Shown piece after piece: positions 24,361 through 33,236 of a stretch of 64,000 nucleotides of DNA (the first letter of the stretch is position 1; every line of letters begins with the position of its first letter). A model generated the notes under the pieces. It ran no database searches. It was not told the origin of the DNA and worked only from the letters and a program-made list of their open reading frames with translations. The DNA comes from Bog-473 sp963719485 (GTDB taxonomy: Bacteria > Actinomycetota > Acidimicrobiia > Acidimicrobiales > RAAP-2): the NCBI GenBank assembly GCA_963719485.1, contig OY970387.1:1674001-1738000 (forward strand), in the 5' to 3' direction. The translations under genes and the position numbers were made by a program.

Positions 24361-26832
24361 GTGGAGCACGCACCGACGAGCGGGGACCTCCCGGACCGGG
24401 CCCGCGTCGTCGTCATCGGCGGTGGCGTGATCGGGACCTCGACGGCGTACCACCTGGCCCGCTTGGGGTGGACCGATGTCGTCCTGCTCGAGCAGGGACA
24501 GCTCTCGTGCGGCACGACGTGGCACGCGGCGGGCCTGCTCGGCCAACTCAGGGCGACCGAGTCCGGCACCCGGCTCGTGCAGTACTCCGCCCGCCTCTAC
24601 GGCGAGCTCGAGGAGGAAACGGGCCTCGCGACCGGCCTCAAGCGATGCGGCGGCGTGACGGTGGCGCGCACGCCGGAGCGGATGACCCAGCTCCGCCGGA
24701 CGGCGGCCACCGCCGAAGCGTACGACCTCGAATGCGAGCTTCTCACTCCTCGCCAGGCCCTGGAGCGCTACCCCATCCTCGAGACGGGCGATCTGCTCGC
24801 CGCCCTCTGGCTGCCCGGCGACGCCACCGTCAACCCGGTCGACGTCACGGCGTCGCTCGCCCGCGGGGCCCGCCAGCGTGGCGTCCGCATCGCGGAGCAC
24901 ACACGGGTGACCGGCGTGACCACGCGGGACGGCCGGGTGAGCGGCGTCGTCACCGACCGCGGTGCCGTCGAGGCGGAGGTGGTCGTGAACTGCGCCGGCC
25001 AGTGGGCGAAAGCCGTCGGCCTCCTCTGCGGGGTCGACGTCCCCCTCCACTCAGCCGAGCACTTCTACGTGGTGACCGAAGCCATTGAGGGGGTCCACCG
25101 GGACCTTCCCATCCTGCGCGACCCGGACGGGTACACGTACGTGAAGGAGGAGGTCGGCGGCCTCGTCGTCGGCGGCTTCGAGCCGACGGCCAAGCCCTGG
25201 GTCGCCCCCGACGCGCTGCCGTACCCGTTCGAGTTCCAGCTTCTCGACGAGGACTGGGACCACTTCAGCATCCTCATGGAATCGGCCGTCCATCGGATCC
25301 CCGTTCTCCAGCGGACCGGACTCAAGAAGCTGTACAACGGCCCGGAGAGCTTCACGCCCGACAACCAGTTCATCCTGGGCGAGGCCCCCAACCTCGGCGG
25401 CTTCTTCGTCGGGGCCGGGTTCAACTCGGTTGGGATCGCGTCGGGCGGTGGCGCGGGCCGCGCCCTCGCCGAGTGGATCGTCGAGGGACAGCCGACGGGC
25501 GACCTCGTCGCCGTGGACATCAGGCGTTTCGGCCCCTTCAACGCCAACAACCGATGGTTGCGGGACCGGGTGGGGGAGGTCCTCGGCCTGCACTACGCAG
25601 TGCCCTGGCCGAACAGGGAGCTGGCGACGGCCCGCCCGTTCCGGCGGTCGCCGCTCCACCATCTCCTGGCCGGGAAAGGGGCCGTCTTCGGTTCGAAGAT
25701 GGGATGGGAGCGGCCGAATGTCTTCGCGCCGGCCGGCCGGCCCGCCGAGCTCGAGTACACCTGGGAGCGTCCCGAGTGGCTCGGTTGGTCGGCGGTCGAG
25801 CAGAGGGCCACCCGCGAGCACGTTGCTGTTTTCGACGAGACGTCCTTCGGCAAGCTCCTGGTGGTCGGTCGGGACGCCGAGACGGTGCTCCAGCGCCTGT
25901 GCACGGCGGACGTGGCCGTCGAACCAGGCCGGGCCGTCTACACGGGCATGCTGAACGAACGCGCCGGATACGAGGCAGACGTGACCGTGACCCGCCTGGC
26001 GCGCGACCGGTACCTGCTCGTGACGAGCGCGGCTTCGCCGGTGCGCGATGCGGTGTGGATCGAACGGCACGTCCGCGCGGATGAGCACGTCAGCGTGGTC
26101 GACGTCTCGTCGGCCTACGCGGTCCTTGGCGTGATGGGACCGGCGTCACGCGAGCTGCTCGGACGCCTCGGCTCGGCCGAGCTGACTGACAGGGCGTTCC
26201 CGTTCTCGACGAGCCGGGAGATCCCCCTCGGGTATGCCACGGTGCGCGCCACCCGGATCACCTACGTGGGCGAGCTCGGCTGGGAGCTCTACGTCCCGAC
26301 CGAATTCGCCGCGGGCGTCTACGAGGACCTGGTTGCCGCCGGAGCCGACCTCGGACTCGTCGACGCCGGGTACTACGCCATCAACAGTCTCCGCCTGGAC
26401 AAGGGGTACCGGGCCTTTGGCAGCGACCTCACCCCGGATCACTCCCCGCTCGAGGCCGGCCTGCGCTTCACCTGCAAGCTCGCGACTCCGATCGACTTCG
26501 TGGGTCGGACCGCCCTGGAGTCAGCCATTGCGGCGGGGCCTCGACGTCGTCTCGTGTCCTTCCGGGTCGGCGACCCCGACGCCATGCTGTGGGGCGGCGA
26601 ACTCGTCCTCTGCGACGGTCGGCCTGCCGGGCAGGTCACTTCCGCGGCGTGGTCGGCGACGTACGGGGCCGCCGTGGGCCTGGCCTACGTCTGGCGTCCG
26701 GACCGTGGTCCCGTCGGTGCGGCCGACCTGGCCCGCGGTGCCTGGGAGGTGACGGTGGGCGACGCCGTGGTCTCGGTCGAGGTGCAGACCGGTGCGTTCT
26801 ACGACCCCACCTCGGCTCGCGTCCGCGGTTGA
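24361..26832 (+). CDS. dimethylglycine/sarcosine dehydrogenase-like FAD enzyme with GcvT domain
   Basis: 823 residues. The N-terminal half is a DAO oxidoreductase: VVVIGGGVIGTSTAYHLARLG, then SCGTTWHAAGLLG, where the His is the covalent flavin site in mammalian DMGDH. Further motifs are NCAGQWAK and PDNQFILGEAP. The C-terminal half is an aminomethyltransferase (GcvT) folate domain: FDETSFGKLLV, TGMLNERAGYEADVTVTRL, ITYVGELGWELYVP and a closing GTxTSG-like Q-V-T-SAAWS. It demethylates dimethylglycine or sarcosine and loads the methyl carbon on tetrahydrofolate. GTG 24361 follows AAGGGAG. The frame upstream of it is a shadow of the kinase gene. Confidence 0.88.
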   Translation: MEHAPTSGDLPDRARVVVIGGGVIGTSTAYHLARLGWTDVVLLEQGQLSCGTTWHAAGLLGQLRATESGTRLVQYSARLYGELEEETGLATGLKRCGGVTVARTPERMTQLRRTAATAEAYDLECELLTPRQALERYPILETGDLLAALWLPGDATVNPVDVTASLARGARQRGVRIAEHTRVTGVTTRDGRVSGVVTDRGAVEAEVVVNCAGQWAKAVGLLCGVDVPLHSAEHFYVVTEAIEGVHRDLPILRDPDGYTYVKEEVGGLVVGGFEPTAKPWVAPDALPYPFEFQLLDEDWDHFSILMESAVHRIPVLQRTGLKKLYNGPESFTPDNQFILGEAPNLGGFFVGAGFNSVGIASGGGAGRALAEWIVEGQPTGDLVAVDIRRFGPFNANNRWLRDRVGEVLGLHYAVPWPNRELATARPFRRSPLHHLLAGKGAVFGSKMGWERPNVFAPAGRPAELEYTWERPEWLGWSAVEQRATREHVAVFDETSFGKLLVVGRDAETVLQRLCTADVAVEPGRAVYTGMLNERAGYEADVTVTRLARDRYLLVTSAASPVRDAVWIERHVRADEHVSVVDVSSAYAVLGVMGPASRELLGRLGSAELTDRAFPFSTSREIPLGYATVRATRITYVGELGWELYVPTEFAAGVYEDLVAAGADLGLVDAGYYAINSLRLDKGYRAFGSDLTPDHSPLEAGLRFTCKLATPIDFVGRTALESAIAAGPRRRLVSFRVGDPDAMLWGGELVLCDGRPAGQVTSAAWSATYGAAVGLAYVWRPDRGPVGAADLARGAWEVTVGDAVVSVEVQTGAFYDPTSARVRG

Positions 26833-26843
26833 ACCGACACCGG

Positions 26844-26869
26844 GTTTTCCTCGGCCGCACGTTGGGTAA
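26844..26869 (+). promoter_or_regulatory. SigB/SigF-type promoter
   Basis: GTTTT (26844-26848), 15-nt spacer, GGGTAA (26864-26869). This fits the GTTT-N14-16-GGGTA pattern of general-stress sigma factors closely and lies 23 nt before the ATG of the small protein. Confidence 0.55.
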
Positions 26870-26892
26870 AGGAACAGCGAGGGAGGCTGCGC

Positions 26893-27183
26893 ATGAAGCG
26901 GCAGGAACTCTTGCGTTCAGCGAACAGGCGGATGCTGCGGGTACGGAGAGCCACGGGGAGGATCGTGGTCTCCGCCCTCGGCTTCGGTGTGGCCTACTAC
27001 TTCGACACTGAGAACGGTGCACTGAGGTGGAAGCGGCTGCACGAGATGGTGCAACGGGCCCTCGGCAACGTCGACGCCGTGCGGGCCTCGGACGTCGGGG
27101 ACGCGCCGCCGGTGTTCGAGCCAGTGCTGCGGGCGCTCCGAGCGGAGCGACGTGGGACGGGGCGTGTCGAGGCGGTGCGCTAA
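26893..27183 (+). CDS. small membrane-anchored hypothetical protein
   Basis: 96 residues. The basic N-terminus MKRQELLRSANRRMLRVRRATGR leads into one short hydrophobic segment (IVVSALGFGVAYYF), then FDTENGALRWKRLHEMVQ. The pattern of a glycine-containing helix followed by YYFD-x-x-x-G and a basic run is common in small actinobacterial envelope or YtxH-like proteins. GGGAGG precedes the ATG. A stress-type promoter lies just upstream. The function is unknown. Confidence 0.65.
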   Translation: MKRQELLRSANRRMLRVRRATGRIVVSALGFGVAYYFDTENGALRWKRLHEMVQRALGNVDAVRASDVGDAPPVFEPVLRALRAERRGTGRVEAVR

Positions 27184-27305
27184 CCGCCCATCGCCCTCTT
27201 CAGGGCCGTTTTTTCAGCTGCGGCGCGACCCCGGGCCTTCGTGACCTGATCCCTCGAACGCGGGTCGGGCCGGTAACGTGAGCCGAATGTGGCCGAACGA
27301 CCGCG

Positions 27306-29867
27306 GTGCGACGGACGCCGTGCACCGCGCTGGCTCGCACCCGGTTGCACGTGCCTGAACAGGCCGGGCCCGGGGTCGTGATCGAGCAGGCTCCCCCGGT
27401 GGCGGACCGGGCTCCTCGGCACGCGCGGACCTCGTCCCGCGGCACCTGGTGGTGGGTGCCGGGAGCCATCACGGTGATCACCATCGCCAGCGTGATCCTC
27501 GTCACGCTGTCCCAGCTTCACCCCGGCATGCTGCTCACGAACACGACGACCACGGGGGGCGACACGGGCGCGCACATCGCGATGCCCAAGTTCCTCGAGA
27601 CCCTCGTGAGCCACGGGCATCTCACGGGCTGGGACCCCGGTTGGTACGACGGCTTCCCCCTCTACACCTTCTACTTCACGATTCCCGACCTGTTCATCGC
27701 GATCGGCGGGTGGGTGATCCCCTACGGCGTCGCATTCAAGCTGGGGACCGTTCTCGGCTCGGTCATGCTCCCTGTCTGTGCGTGGGCTTGTGGCCGTTTC
27801 TTCCGGCTTCGTGCCCCGCTTCCCACGCTGCTGGCAGCCGCCACCCTGCCGTTCCTGTTCGACTACACGTTCACCATCTATGGCGGGAACCTGTTCTCGA
27901 CGCTGGCCGGGGAGTACGCCTACTCCTTCAGTCTCTCGCTGGCCGTGTTGTTTCTCGGGCTCTTCGCCTGTGCGATCAGGGAGGGTCGCTACCGCGGCTG
28001 GGCCGCGGTGGTGCTCGCCGGGTGCGTGCTCTCGCACATCATCCCCGGCATGTATGCGCTGGGGGGTGCCTTCATCCTGACGATCGTGGAACTGCTCCCG
28101 GCGCGCTGGGGGATCGGCGATTCGGCCCTGCGGCTCTGGCGGAACGACGCAACCGCCGACCCCGTGCCGTGGACACGCACCCTCTGGTGGGCCGGATCGA
28201 CCGTGGCGATCGGACTGCTGCTCTCGGGGTGGTGGCTGGTCCCGTTCGGGCTCGAGCACGCGTACTCGACGTCGATGGGCTATACGAACGTCGAGGGTTG
28301 GGCCCAGTACTTCCGGGAGGCCGACGCCTGGGCTCTCGTCCTGGCCGGGATCGGCGCCGTCACCGCATTCATCGTGCGGAGCCGCTTCGGCATCACCGTC
28401 ACGGTGCTGGGCATCGCATCGGCATTGGCCACCGCGCTCGACCCGCAAGGCAGCCTCTACAACGTCCGCCTGCTGCCGCTGTGGTTCATGTCCGTCTACT
28501 TCATGGCCGCGTGGGCGTTCGGCGTCGCGTGCATCGCCGTCGCGACGGCGTGGCGTCGGGCGCAGGACCGGCGCTGGGCGGCGGAGGCCGATGCGGATGC
28601 GTCGGCCGACAGCCCGCCGCCCGACCGCCCCTGGGACCTGCTCGCGAGCACAGCCGAGCCCGATCCGGAGGTCCGCCGCACCCGGACGCCCCGACCGGCG
28701 CCGCCCCGGCGTTGGGGCCCGGCCGCCGTGAGCGGTGCCGTCCTGGGGCTGCTCGCCGTCATGGCGGCCGTCGTGCCGCCCTTCATCCTCCCGGCGTCGT
28801 CGTTGCCGGTCACCCCCGGCCCCAACGAGGTCACGAACTGGTCCAACTTCAACTATGAGGGCTACCAGGGCCAGGCCTCCTACCCGGAATTCAAGTCGAT
28901 CATGCAGACGATGGACGCCGTCGGCAAGCGCTACGGCTGCGGCCGGGCGATGTGGGAGTACAGCGCCAGTGAGAATCGCTTCGGCACACCCGAGGCGCTG
29001 ATGCTGCTGCCCTACGAGACGAACGGGTGCATCGACTCCATGGAAGGCCTCCTGTTCGAGTCCTCGACGACGACGCCGTACCACTTCCTCAACCAGGCAG
29101 AGTTGTCCGCCGGACCGTCCGAGCCCGAGGTCGGCCTTCCGTACGGTCCCCTCGACGTCACGCTCGGGGTGCAGCACCTGCAACTGCTCGGGGTGAAGTA
29201 CTTCATGGCCGAGACCCCGGAGGTCGAACAGGAGGCTGCCGTCGACCCGGACCTGCAGCTCGTCGCCAGGACCGGTCCGTGGACCTACAACTACAGCGGC
29301 GCTCTGACGCACACCACCTGGGACATCTATGTGGTGAAGCACTCGCCGCTCGTCACTCCCCTGGCCAACGACCCCGTCGTCCTCTCAGGGGTGACGCCGG
29401 GGCCGTCGAGCTGGCTCGGGGACGCAACGCACGAGGGCCCGGCGTTGAGCTGGTACACCAACCCGAGCAAGTGGGACGTCGAGCTCGCCCAGAGTGGTCC
29501 CCCGGACTGGCCCCGGACTCCCGTGGACCACATCCGTCCGACGGTCAAGCACGCCGGAGCGACGCGGGTGACCGCGGTGACGCAGACCGACTCCTCTGTG
29601 AGCTTCCACGTCTCGCGGGTGGGCACCCCGGTGCTCGTCAAGGTCTCGTACTTCCCCAACTGGCACGCGAGCGGGGCCGACGGGCCGTGGCGCGTGACAC
29701 CCAACCTGATGGTGGTCGTCCCCACCAGTCACGACGTGTCGCTGACCTACGGGGGCTCGGGTGCGGACGACCTCGGGCTGCTGGCCACCTTGATCGGACT
29801 GGCCGCCCTGGTGGGGCTGTTCGTCGTCCCCACCGTCCGGACCTGGAGGCGCAGCAGGAGAGCCTGA
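27306..29867 (+). CDS. large membrane protein, 6-pyruvoyl-tetrahydropterin synthase-related / GT-C-like
   Basis: Up to 853 residues. It has a disordered N-terminus, one TM helix, then an extracytoplasmic loop with the acidic motif TTGGDTGAHIAMPKFL and HLTGWDPGWYDGFPLYTFYF, as in GT-C glycosyltransferases and the 6-PTP-related family. About ten more TM helices follow, and the protein ends in a large periplasmic domain (from NYEGYQGQASYPEF) with a final TM helix. The role may be polysaccharide assembly or export, by analogy only. The start is uncertain: GTG 27306, 27351 and 27378 are all in frame. A -10-like TAACGT (27274-27279) instead points to an out-of-frame ATG at 27287. Confidence 0.75.
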   Translation: MRRTPCTALARTRLHVPEQAGPGVVIEQAPPVADRAPRHARTSSRGTWWWVPGAITVITIASVILVTLSQLHPGMLLTNTTTTGGDTGAHIAMPKFLETLVSHGHLTGWDPGWYDGFPLYTFYFTIPDLFIAIGGWVIPYGVAFKLGTVLGSVMLPVCAWACGRFFRLRAPLPTLLAAATLPFLFDYTFTIYGGNLFSTLAGEYAYSFSLSLAVLFLGLFACAIREGRYRGWAAVVLAGCVLSHIIPGMYALGGAFILTIVELLPARWGIGDSALRLWRNDATADPVPWTRTLWWAGSTVAIGLLLSGWWLVPFGLEHAYSTSMGYTNVEGWAQYFREADAWALVLAGIGAVTAFIVRSRFGITVTVLGIASALATALDPQGSLYNVRLLPLWFMSVYFMAAWAFGVACIAVATAWRRAQDRRWAAEADADASADSPPPDRPWDLLASTAEPDPEVRRTRTPRPAPPRRWGPAAVSGAVLGLLAVMAAVVPPFILPASSLPVTPGPNEVTNWSNFNYEGYQGQASYPEFKSIMQTMDAVGKRYGCGRAMWEYSASENRFGTPEALMLLPYETNGCIDSMEGLLFESSTTTPYHFLNQAELSAGPSEPEVGLPYGPLDVTLGVQHLQLLGVKYFMAETPEVEQEAAVDPDLQLVARTGPWTYNYSGALTHTTWDIYVVKHSPLVTPLANDPVVLSGVTPGPSSWLGDATHEGPALSWYTNPSKWDVELAQSGPPDWPRTPVDHIRPTVKHAGATRVTAVTQTDSSVSFHVSRVGTPVLVKVSYFPNWHASGADGPWRVTPNLMVVVPTSHDVSLTYGGSGADDLGLLATLIGLAALVGLFVVPTVRTWRRSRRA

Positions 29868-29890
29868 GCCGGGAGTGCCGGGCCAATGAA

Positions 29891-29919
29891 AGACACAAAG
29901 AACAAAAAGTGTCTAATAT
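29891..29919 (+). promoter_or_regulatory. TetR-P450 promoter with inverted repeat
   Basis: AGACAC (29891-29896) and GTGTCT (29909-29914) form a perfect dyad with a 12-nt A-rich spacer. The -10 TAATAT (29914-29919) touches its right arm, and the ATG at 29929 follows 9 nt later, suggesting a leaderless transcript. A TetR dimer bound here would block the promoter, so autoregulation is likely. Confidence 0.6.
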
Positions 29920-29928
29920 GTCTTCTCC

Positions 29929-30537
29929 ATGACGGCGACCCTGCAGGACGTCTCCGGCGCCATCGCCCTCAACGACGCCTCCGAGGGGTCGTACAGTCCG
30001 ATCGAGGAGCGGATTCTCACCGCGGCGCTCGGGCTCATCGGCCGCCGCGGGGTGCGCAGGCTCGGGATGCGGGAGATCGCCGAGGCGGCCGGCGTGTCCA
30101 GGGGCACCCTCTACCGCTACTTCCCCAGCAAGGACCACGTGCTGGCCGCGGCCGCCGCGTACGACGCGCAGCGGTTCGCCGACGGGATCGACGCGGTGCT
30201 CTCCGCCGCGCTGTCGCCTGAAGAGCGCATCACCACGTTCATGGCCTACGGCTTCGAATTCATCCGCACCCACCCGTGCCGGCCCCTCTTCGAGTCCGAG
30301 TCCGGATTCGTCATGGGCTACCTCCTCGAACATCTGCCGTCGTTGCGGGCCGAGCTGGTCCTGCGGCTCGGGGACGCGCTGGACACGGTGCCGGCGGTGG
30401 CGGCCGGCACGCTGGGCCGTGAGCAGCTGGCCGATGTCATCGTCCGTCTCTTCGCGTCGAGCTGGATCATCCCAGAGCCGGACGACGCCTCGCTCGTGCA
30501 ATCAGTCAACCAAATTTTGCAGATCAGATCGGAGTAG
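29929..30537 (+). CDS. TetR family transcriptional regulator
   Basis: A 202-residue regulator. The HTH is at about residues 28-73: ILTAALGLIGRRGVRRLGMREIAEAAGVSRGTLYRYFPSKD, a typical TetR N-terminus (quoted here in overlapping pieces: GMREIAEAAGVSRG and TLYRYFPSKDHVL). The C-terminal ligand domain has no recognisable signature. It is followed 4 nt later by a cytochrome P450, so the two form one transcript and the regulator probably senses the P450 substrate or product. An inverted repeat at the promoter suggests autorepression. Confidence 0.88.
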   Translation: MTATLQDVSGAIALNDASEGSYSPIEERILTAALGLIGRRGVRRLGMREIAEAAGVSRGTLYRYFPSKDHVLAAAAAYDAQRFADGIDAVLSAALSPEERITTFMAYGFEFIRTHPCRPLFESESGFVMGYLLEHLPSLRAELVLRLGDALDTVPAVAAGTLGREQLADVIVRLFASSWIIPEPDDASLVQSVNQILQIRSE

Positions 30538-30541
30538 GCAG

Positions 30542-31783
30542 ATGTCAGAGACCTTGGAGACCAACCAGGGAGATCCTGGCCACGGCGACGACTCGAGCTC
30601 GATGGTGAGCATGGGCCCCGAGATGGCCGCCAACCCGCAACCGGTCTGGAAGATGTTGCGCGACGACATGCCGGTCTTGCCGATCGACGGCATGTTGTCG
30701 AGCCGCGCGGTGATGCTCTCGCGCAAGGAAGACATCATGGAGGCCCTGCGGCACCCTGAGATCTTCTCCTCCAACATGGACGCGGTGGATCTCAAGAACA
30801 AGCGGCCGATGATCCCGCTGCAGATCGACCCGCCGGACCACAAGAAATTCCGGAAGCTCCTCGACCCGATCTTCGCTCCCCGGAAGATGCAGGCGATGGA
30901 CGACGAGGTGTCGGCTCTCGTCAACAACCTGATCGACGGCTTCATCGACAAGGACCGGATTGACTTCGCCAAGGAGTTCTCGGTCCCGTTTCCCTCCGTG
31001 GTCTTCCTCACGCTCCTCGGCCTGCCTCCGGAGGAGCTCGACACCTTCCTCACCATGAAGGACGGCATCATCCGCCCCGACCACGTGACCGGCAAGCCCC
31101 GCGACTCGAAGGAGGCCAGTGACTACCAGCAGAAGATCGCGGACTCCGTCTACGACTACTTCAACCAGGTGCTCGACAAGCGCGAGCTGGACCGCCGGGA
31201 CGACCTGCTCTCACTCTTCCTCGACGCCGACATGGAGGGCGAACGGCTGACCCGCGAGGACATCCTCGACATTTGCTTCCTCTTCCTCATCGCCGGCCTC
31301 GACACCGTGACGGCCACCCTCGACTGCATGTACTCCTTCCTGGCCCAGAACCCCGACCACCGGCGCCAGTTGGTGGAGGACCCTTCGATCATCCCGAACG
31401 CGATCGAGGAGCTGCTGCGCTGGGAGACCCCGGTCATGAGCATCGCCCGCGTCGCCGTGACCGATACCGAGCTCGGCGGGTGTCCCGTGCACGCCGGGGA
31501 CCAGCTCATGGTCATGATCGGCTCCGCCAACACCGACCAGGCCGAGTTCCCCGACGGCGACCTCGTCCGCTTCGACCGCGAGGACAACCGGCACATCGCC
31601 TTCGGCGGGGGCATTCATCGCTGCCTGGGCTCACACCTGGCCCGCCTCGAACTGCGCGTGGCGTTGCGGGAGTGGCACAAGCGGATCCCCGACTACGAGG
31701 TCGAGCCGGGGCATACGCTCGTCTACACGGCGGGCATCCGCTCCATCGACTACTTCCCGATGCGTATCACGGCGCGGGCGTAG
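30542..31783 (+). CDS. cytochrome P450
   Basis: 413 residues, a soluble bacterial class I P450. The I-helix oxygen motif reads LIAGLDTVTATL, the ExxR motif is ELLR within NAIEELLRWETPV, and the haem loop is FGGGIHRCLG with Cys361 as thiolate ligand. It has no fused reductase, so it needs ferredoxin and a reductase from elsewhere; none is encoded nearby. The substrate is unknown. ATG 30542 lies 4 nt after the TetR stop. Its 3' end overlaps the convergent PH-domain gene by 17 nt. Confidence 0.92.
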   Translation: MSETLETNQGDPGHGDDSSSMVSMGPEMAANPQPVWKMLRDDMPVLPIDGMLSSRAVMLSRKEDIMEALRHPEIFSSNMDAVDLKNKRPMIPLQIDPPDHKKFRKLLDPIFAPRKMQAMDDEVSALVNNLIDGFIDKDRIDFAKEFSVPFPSVVFLTLLGLPPEELDTFLTMKDGIIRPDHVTGKPRDSKEASDYQQKIADSVYDYFNQVLDKRELDRRDDLLSLFLDADMEGERLTREDILDICFLFLIAGLDTVTATLDCMYSFLAQNPDHRRQLVEDPSIIPNAIEELLRWETPVMSIARVAVTDTELGGCPVHAGDQLMVMIGSANTDQAEFPDGDLVRFDREDNRHIAFGGGIHRCLGSHLARLELRVALREWHKRIPDYEVEPGHTLVYTAGIRSIDYFPMRITARA

Positions 31784-33236
31784 CGGCGTCGGCACTGCGC
31801 CGGCCGCCGTTGGCGACGTGCTCCGTCCAGCGGCCCTCGTGCCAGTAGCGCCGCTCGTGGCGTCCGGCCGGGTCCGGATACCAGCCGGACGGGGCGGCAT
31901 CGGCAGCCGAGGCCGGGGGGTTCAAGCGGTGATGCAGCCTGGCCGATCGGCTCAGGGCGGTGAGTTCCGCGACGAGCCGGTCCGCCTCGTCCACCTCCCG
32001 GTCCCGGAACTCGGCCCGCGCCCGCTTCCCCGCCACATCGACGTGGACGGTGGCCAGTCCGAGCGGGCGCTGCAGCGGACCCTGGACCCGCCGGATGCTC
32101 TGGGTCTTCTCGAGGGGCACCCAGGTGGTCGCCCGGTTGAGCCGACCCGTCACGCAGACGGCGTGCGTGCCATCGTGTCCGGCGGAAAGGAAGTGGAAGC
32201 TGAGCGGGGCCTTCAGCCGGGCCCGGCCCGGTGGAGCCGTGCGCACCGGATCGGGCGCTCCGAGGAGGCGGGCCAACAGATGCCATGCGTCCTGCTGCGA
32301 GCCGACGGGGAGGAGCGCTTTGCGGACGACGCTGGTGCCCTCGTTCCGTTGGTTACGCGCTGTGGCCCCGGCCACGTCCACCTCGAGACGACACCACCCG
32401 AAGGGCCGCCAGAGCAAGGGCTCCACCTGGCGCACCGCCTGGATCCTCCCGTAGGGCACCGTCTCCGAGATCGTCTGGAGCAGCCCGCGTCGGATGCGCA
32501 CCCCCTCGGGCGCCTCGACCGCCATGAAGGCGAACTGCCCGGAGAGGCGGCGCCAGATCACTCCGGCGGCGCTGAGGAGGTAGACGGCGAGGAACCCGGC
32601 CGCGCCGGCAGCCGTCTTCGGTTCGAACTGGTCCAGCACGGCCAGCGCGGCCACCGTACCGATGAGCAGAATGGTGATCAGCGAGAAGAAGGTCGACGCG
32701 AGCAGGCGACCCGTGTCCACGCTGGCCATCGGGAGTCCGGTGTTGCTCGACACGGCGACCTCGGTGTCGATGTGACCCGCCAGCAGCACCAGGCGCAACT
32801 CGGCCGCCTGCGCCTCGGACAAAAAGGCCAACTTGCCGTCGGTCGACCCCGATCCCGCCAGGCGGATGCGCAACTCCGACACGCCGAGGAGGCGCGCCAG
32901 AAGAGGACGGACGATGTCGACCGCCTGGATCCGGGCCAGGGGCAGCCGCCGCGAGTCCTTGCGGATGAGCCCGGTCTCGATCCTGAGCGTGTCCCCCTCG
33001 AAGCGCCAGCGGGTGACCATCCAGTGGATGTAGCCGTAGACAGCTGAAGCCAGGGTGATGACGACGAGGTAGTCGGTCTCGGCCCGGCCGTTCTCGGCCC
33101 TCGAGTGGACGGTCGACACGAGGAGGAGGAGCACGAGCGCGGGCGCGAGCCTGCCGATGCGGGCCACGGGCGTGAGCGGGTGGAGCCGGCACCAGCCTTC
33201 CTCGGGAGGCAGTGGATCAGGTCCGGTCTCCGTCAC
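31767..33236 (-). CDS. bacterial PH domain membrane protein with DUF2510 tail (YdbT-like)
   Basis: 489 residues. Three bPH2-type units can be traced, each with a Leu/Arg strand pattern: LRIETGLIRKDSRRLPLARIQAVDI near 85-110, VRIRRGLLQTISETVPYGRIQ near 240, and a third around VCVTGRLNRATTWVPLEKTQS near 345. Pairs of TM helices precede the first two. The C-terminal SGWYPDPAGRHERRYW is a DUF2510 module. The GTG start overlaps the upstream YdbS-like gene stop (GTGA), giving a coupled pair. YdbS/YdbT proteins are envelope proteins of poorly known role. Confidence 0.85.
   Translation of the reverse strand: MTETGPDPLPPEEGWCRLHPLTPVARIGRLAPALVLLLLVSTVHSRAENGRAETDYLVVITLASAVYGYIHWMVTRWRFEGDTLRIETGLIRKDSRRLPLARIQAVDIVRPLLARLLGVSELRIRLAGSGSTDGKLAFLSEAQAAELRLVLLAGHIDTEVAVSSNTGLPMASVDTGRLLASTFFSLITILLIGTVAALAVLDQFEPKTAAGAAGFLAVYLLSAAGVIWRRLSGQFAFMAVEAPEGVRIRRGLLQTISETVPYGRIQAVRQVEPLLWRPFGWCRLEVDVAGATARNQRNEGTSVVRKALLPVGSQQDAWHLLARLLGAPDPVRTAPPGRARLKAPLSFHFLSAGHDGTHAVCVTGRLNRATTWVPLEKTQSIRRVQGPLQRPLGLATVHVDVAGKRARAEFRDREVDEADRLVAELTALSRSARLHHRLNPPASAADAAPSGWYPDPAGRHERRYWHEGRWTEHVANGGRRSADAATPAP

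Noticed and set aside
27180..29342. 720-residue minus-strand frame
   Set aside because: Antisense of the large membrane protein, with no coherent domain.
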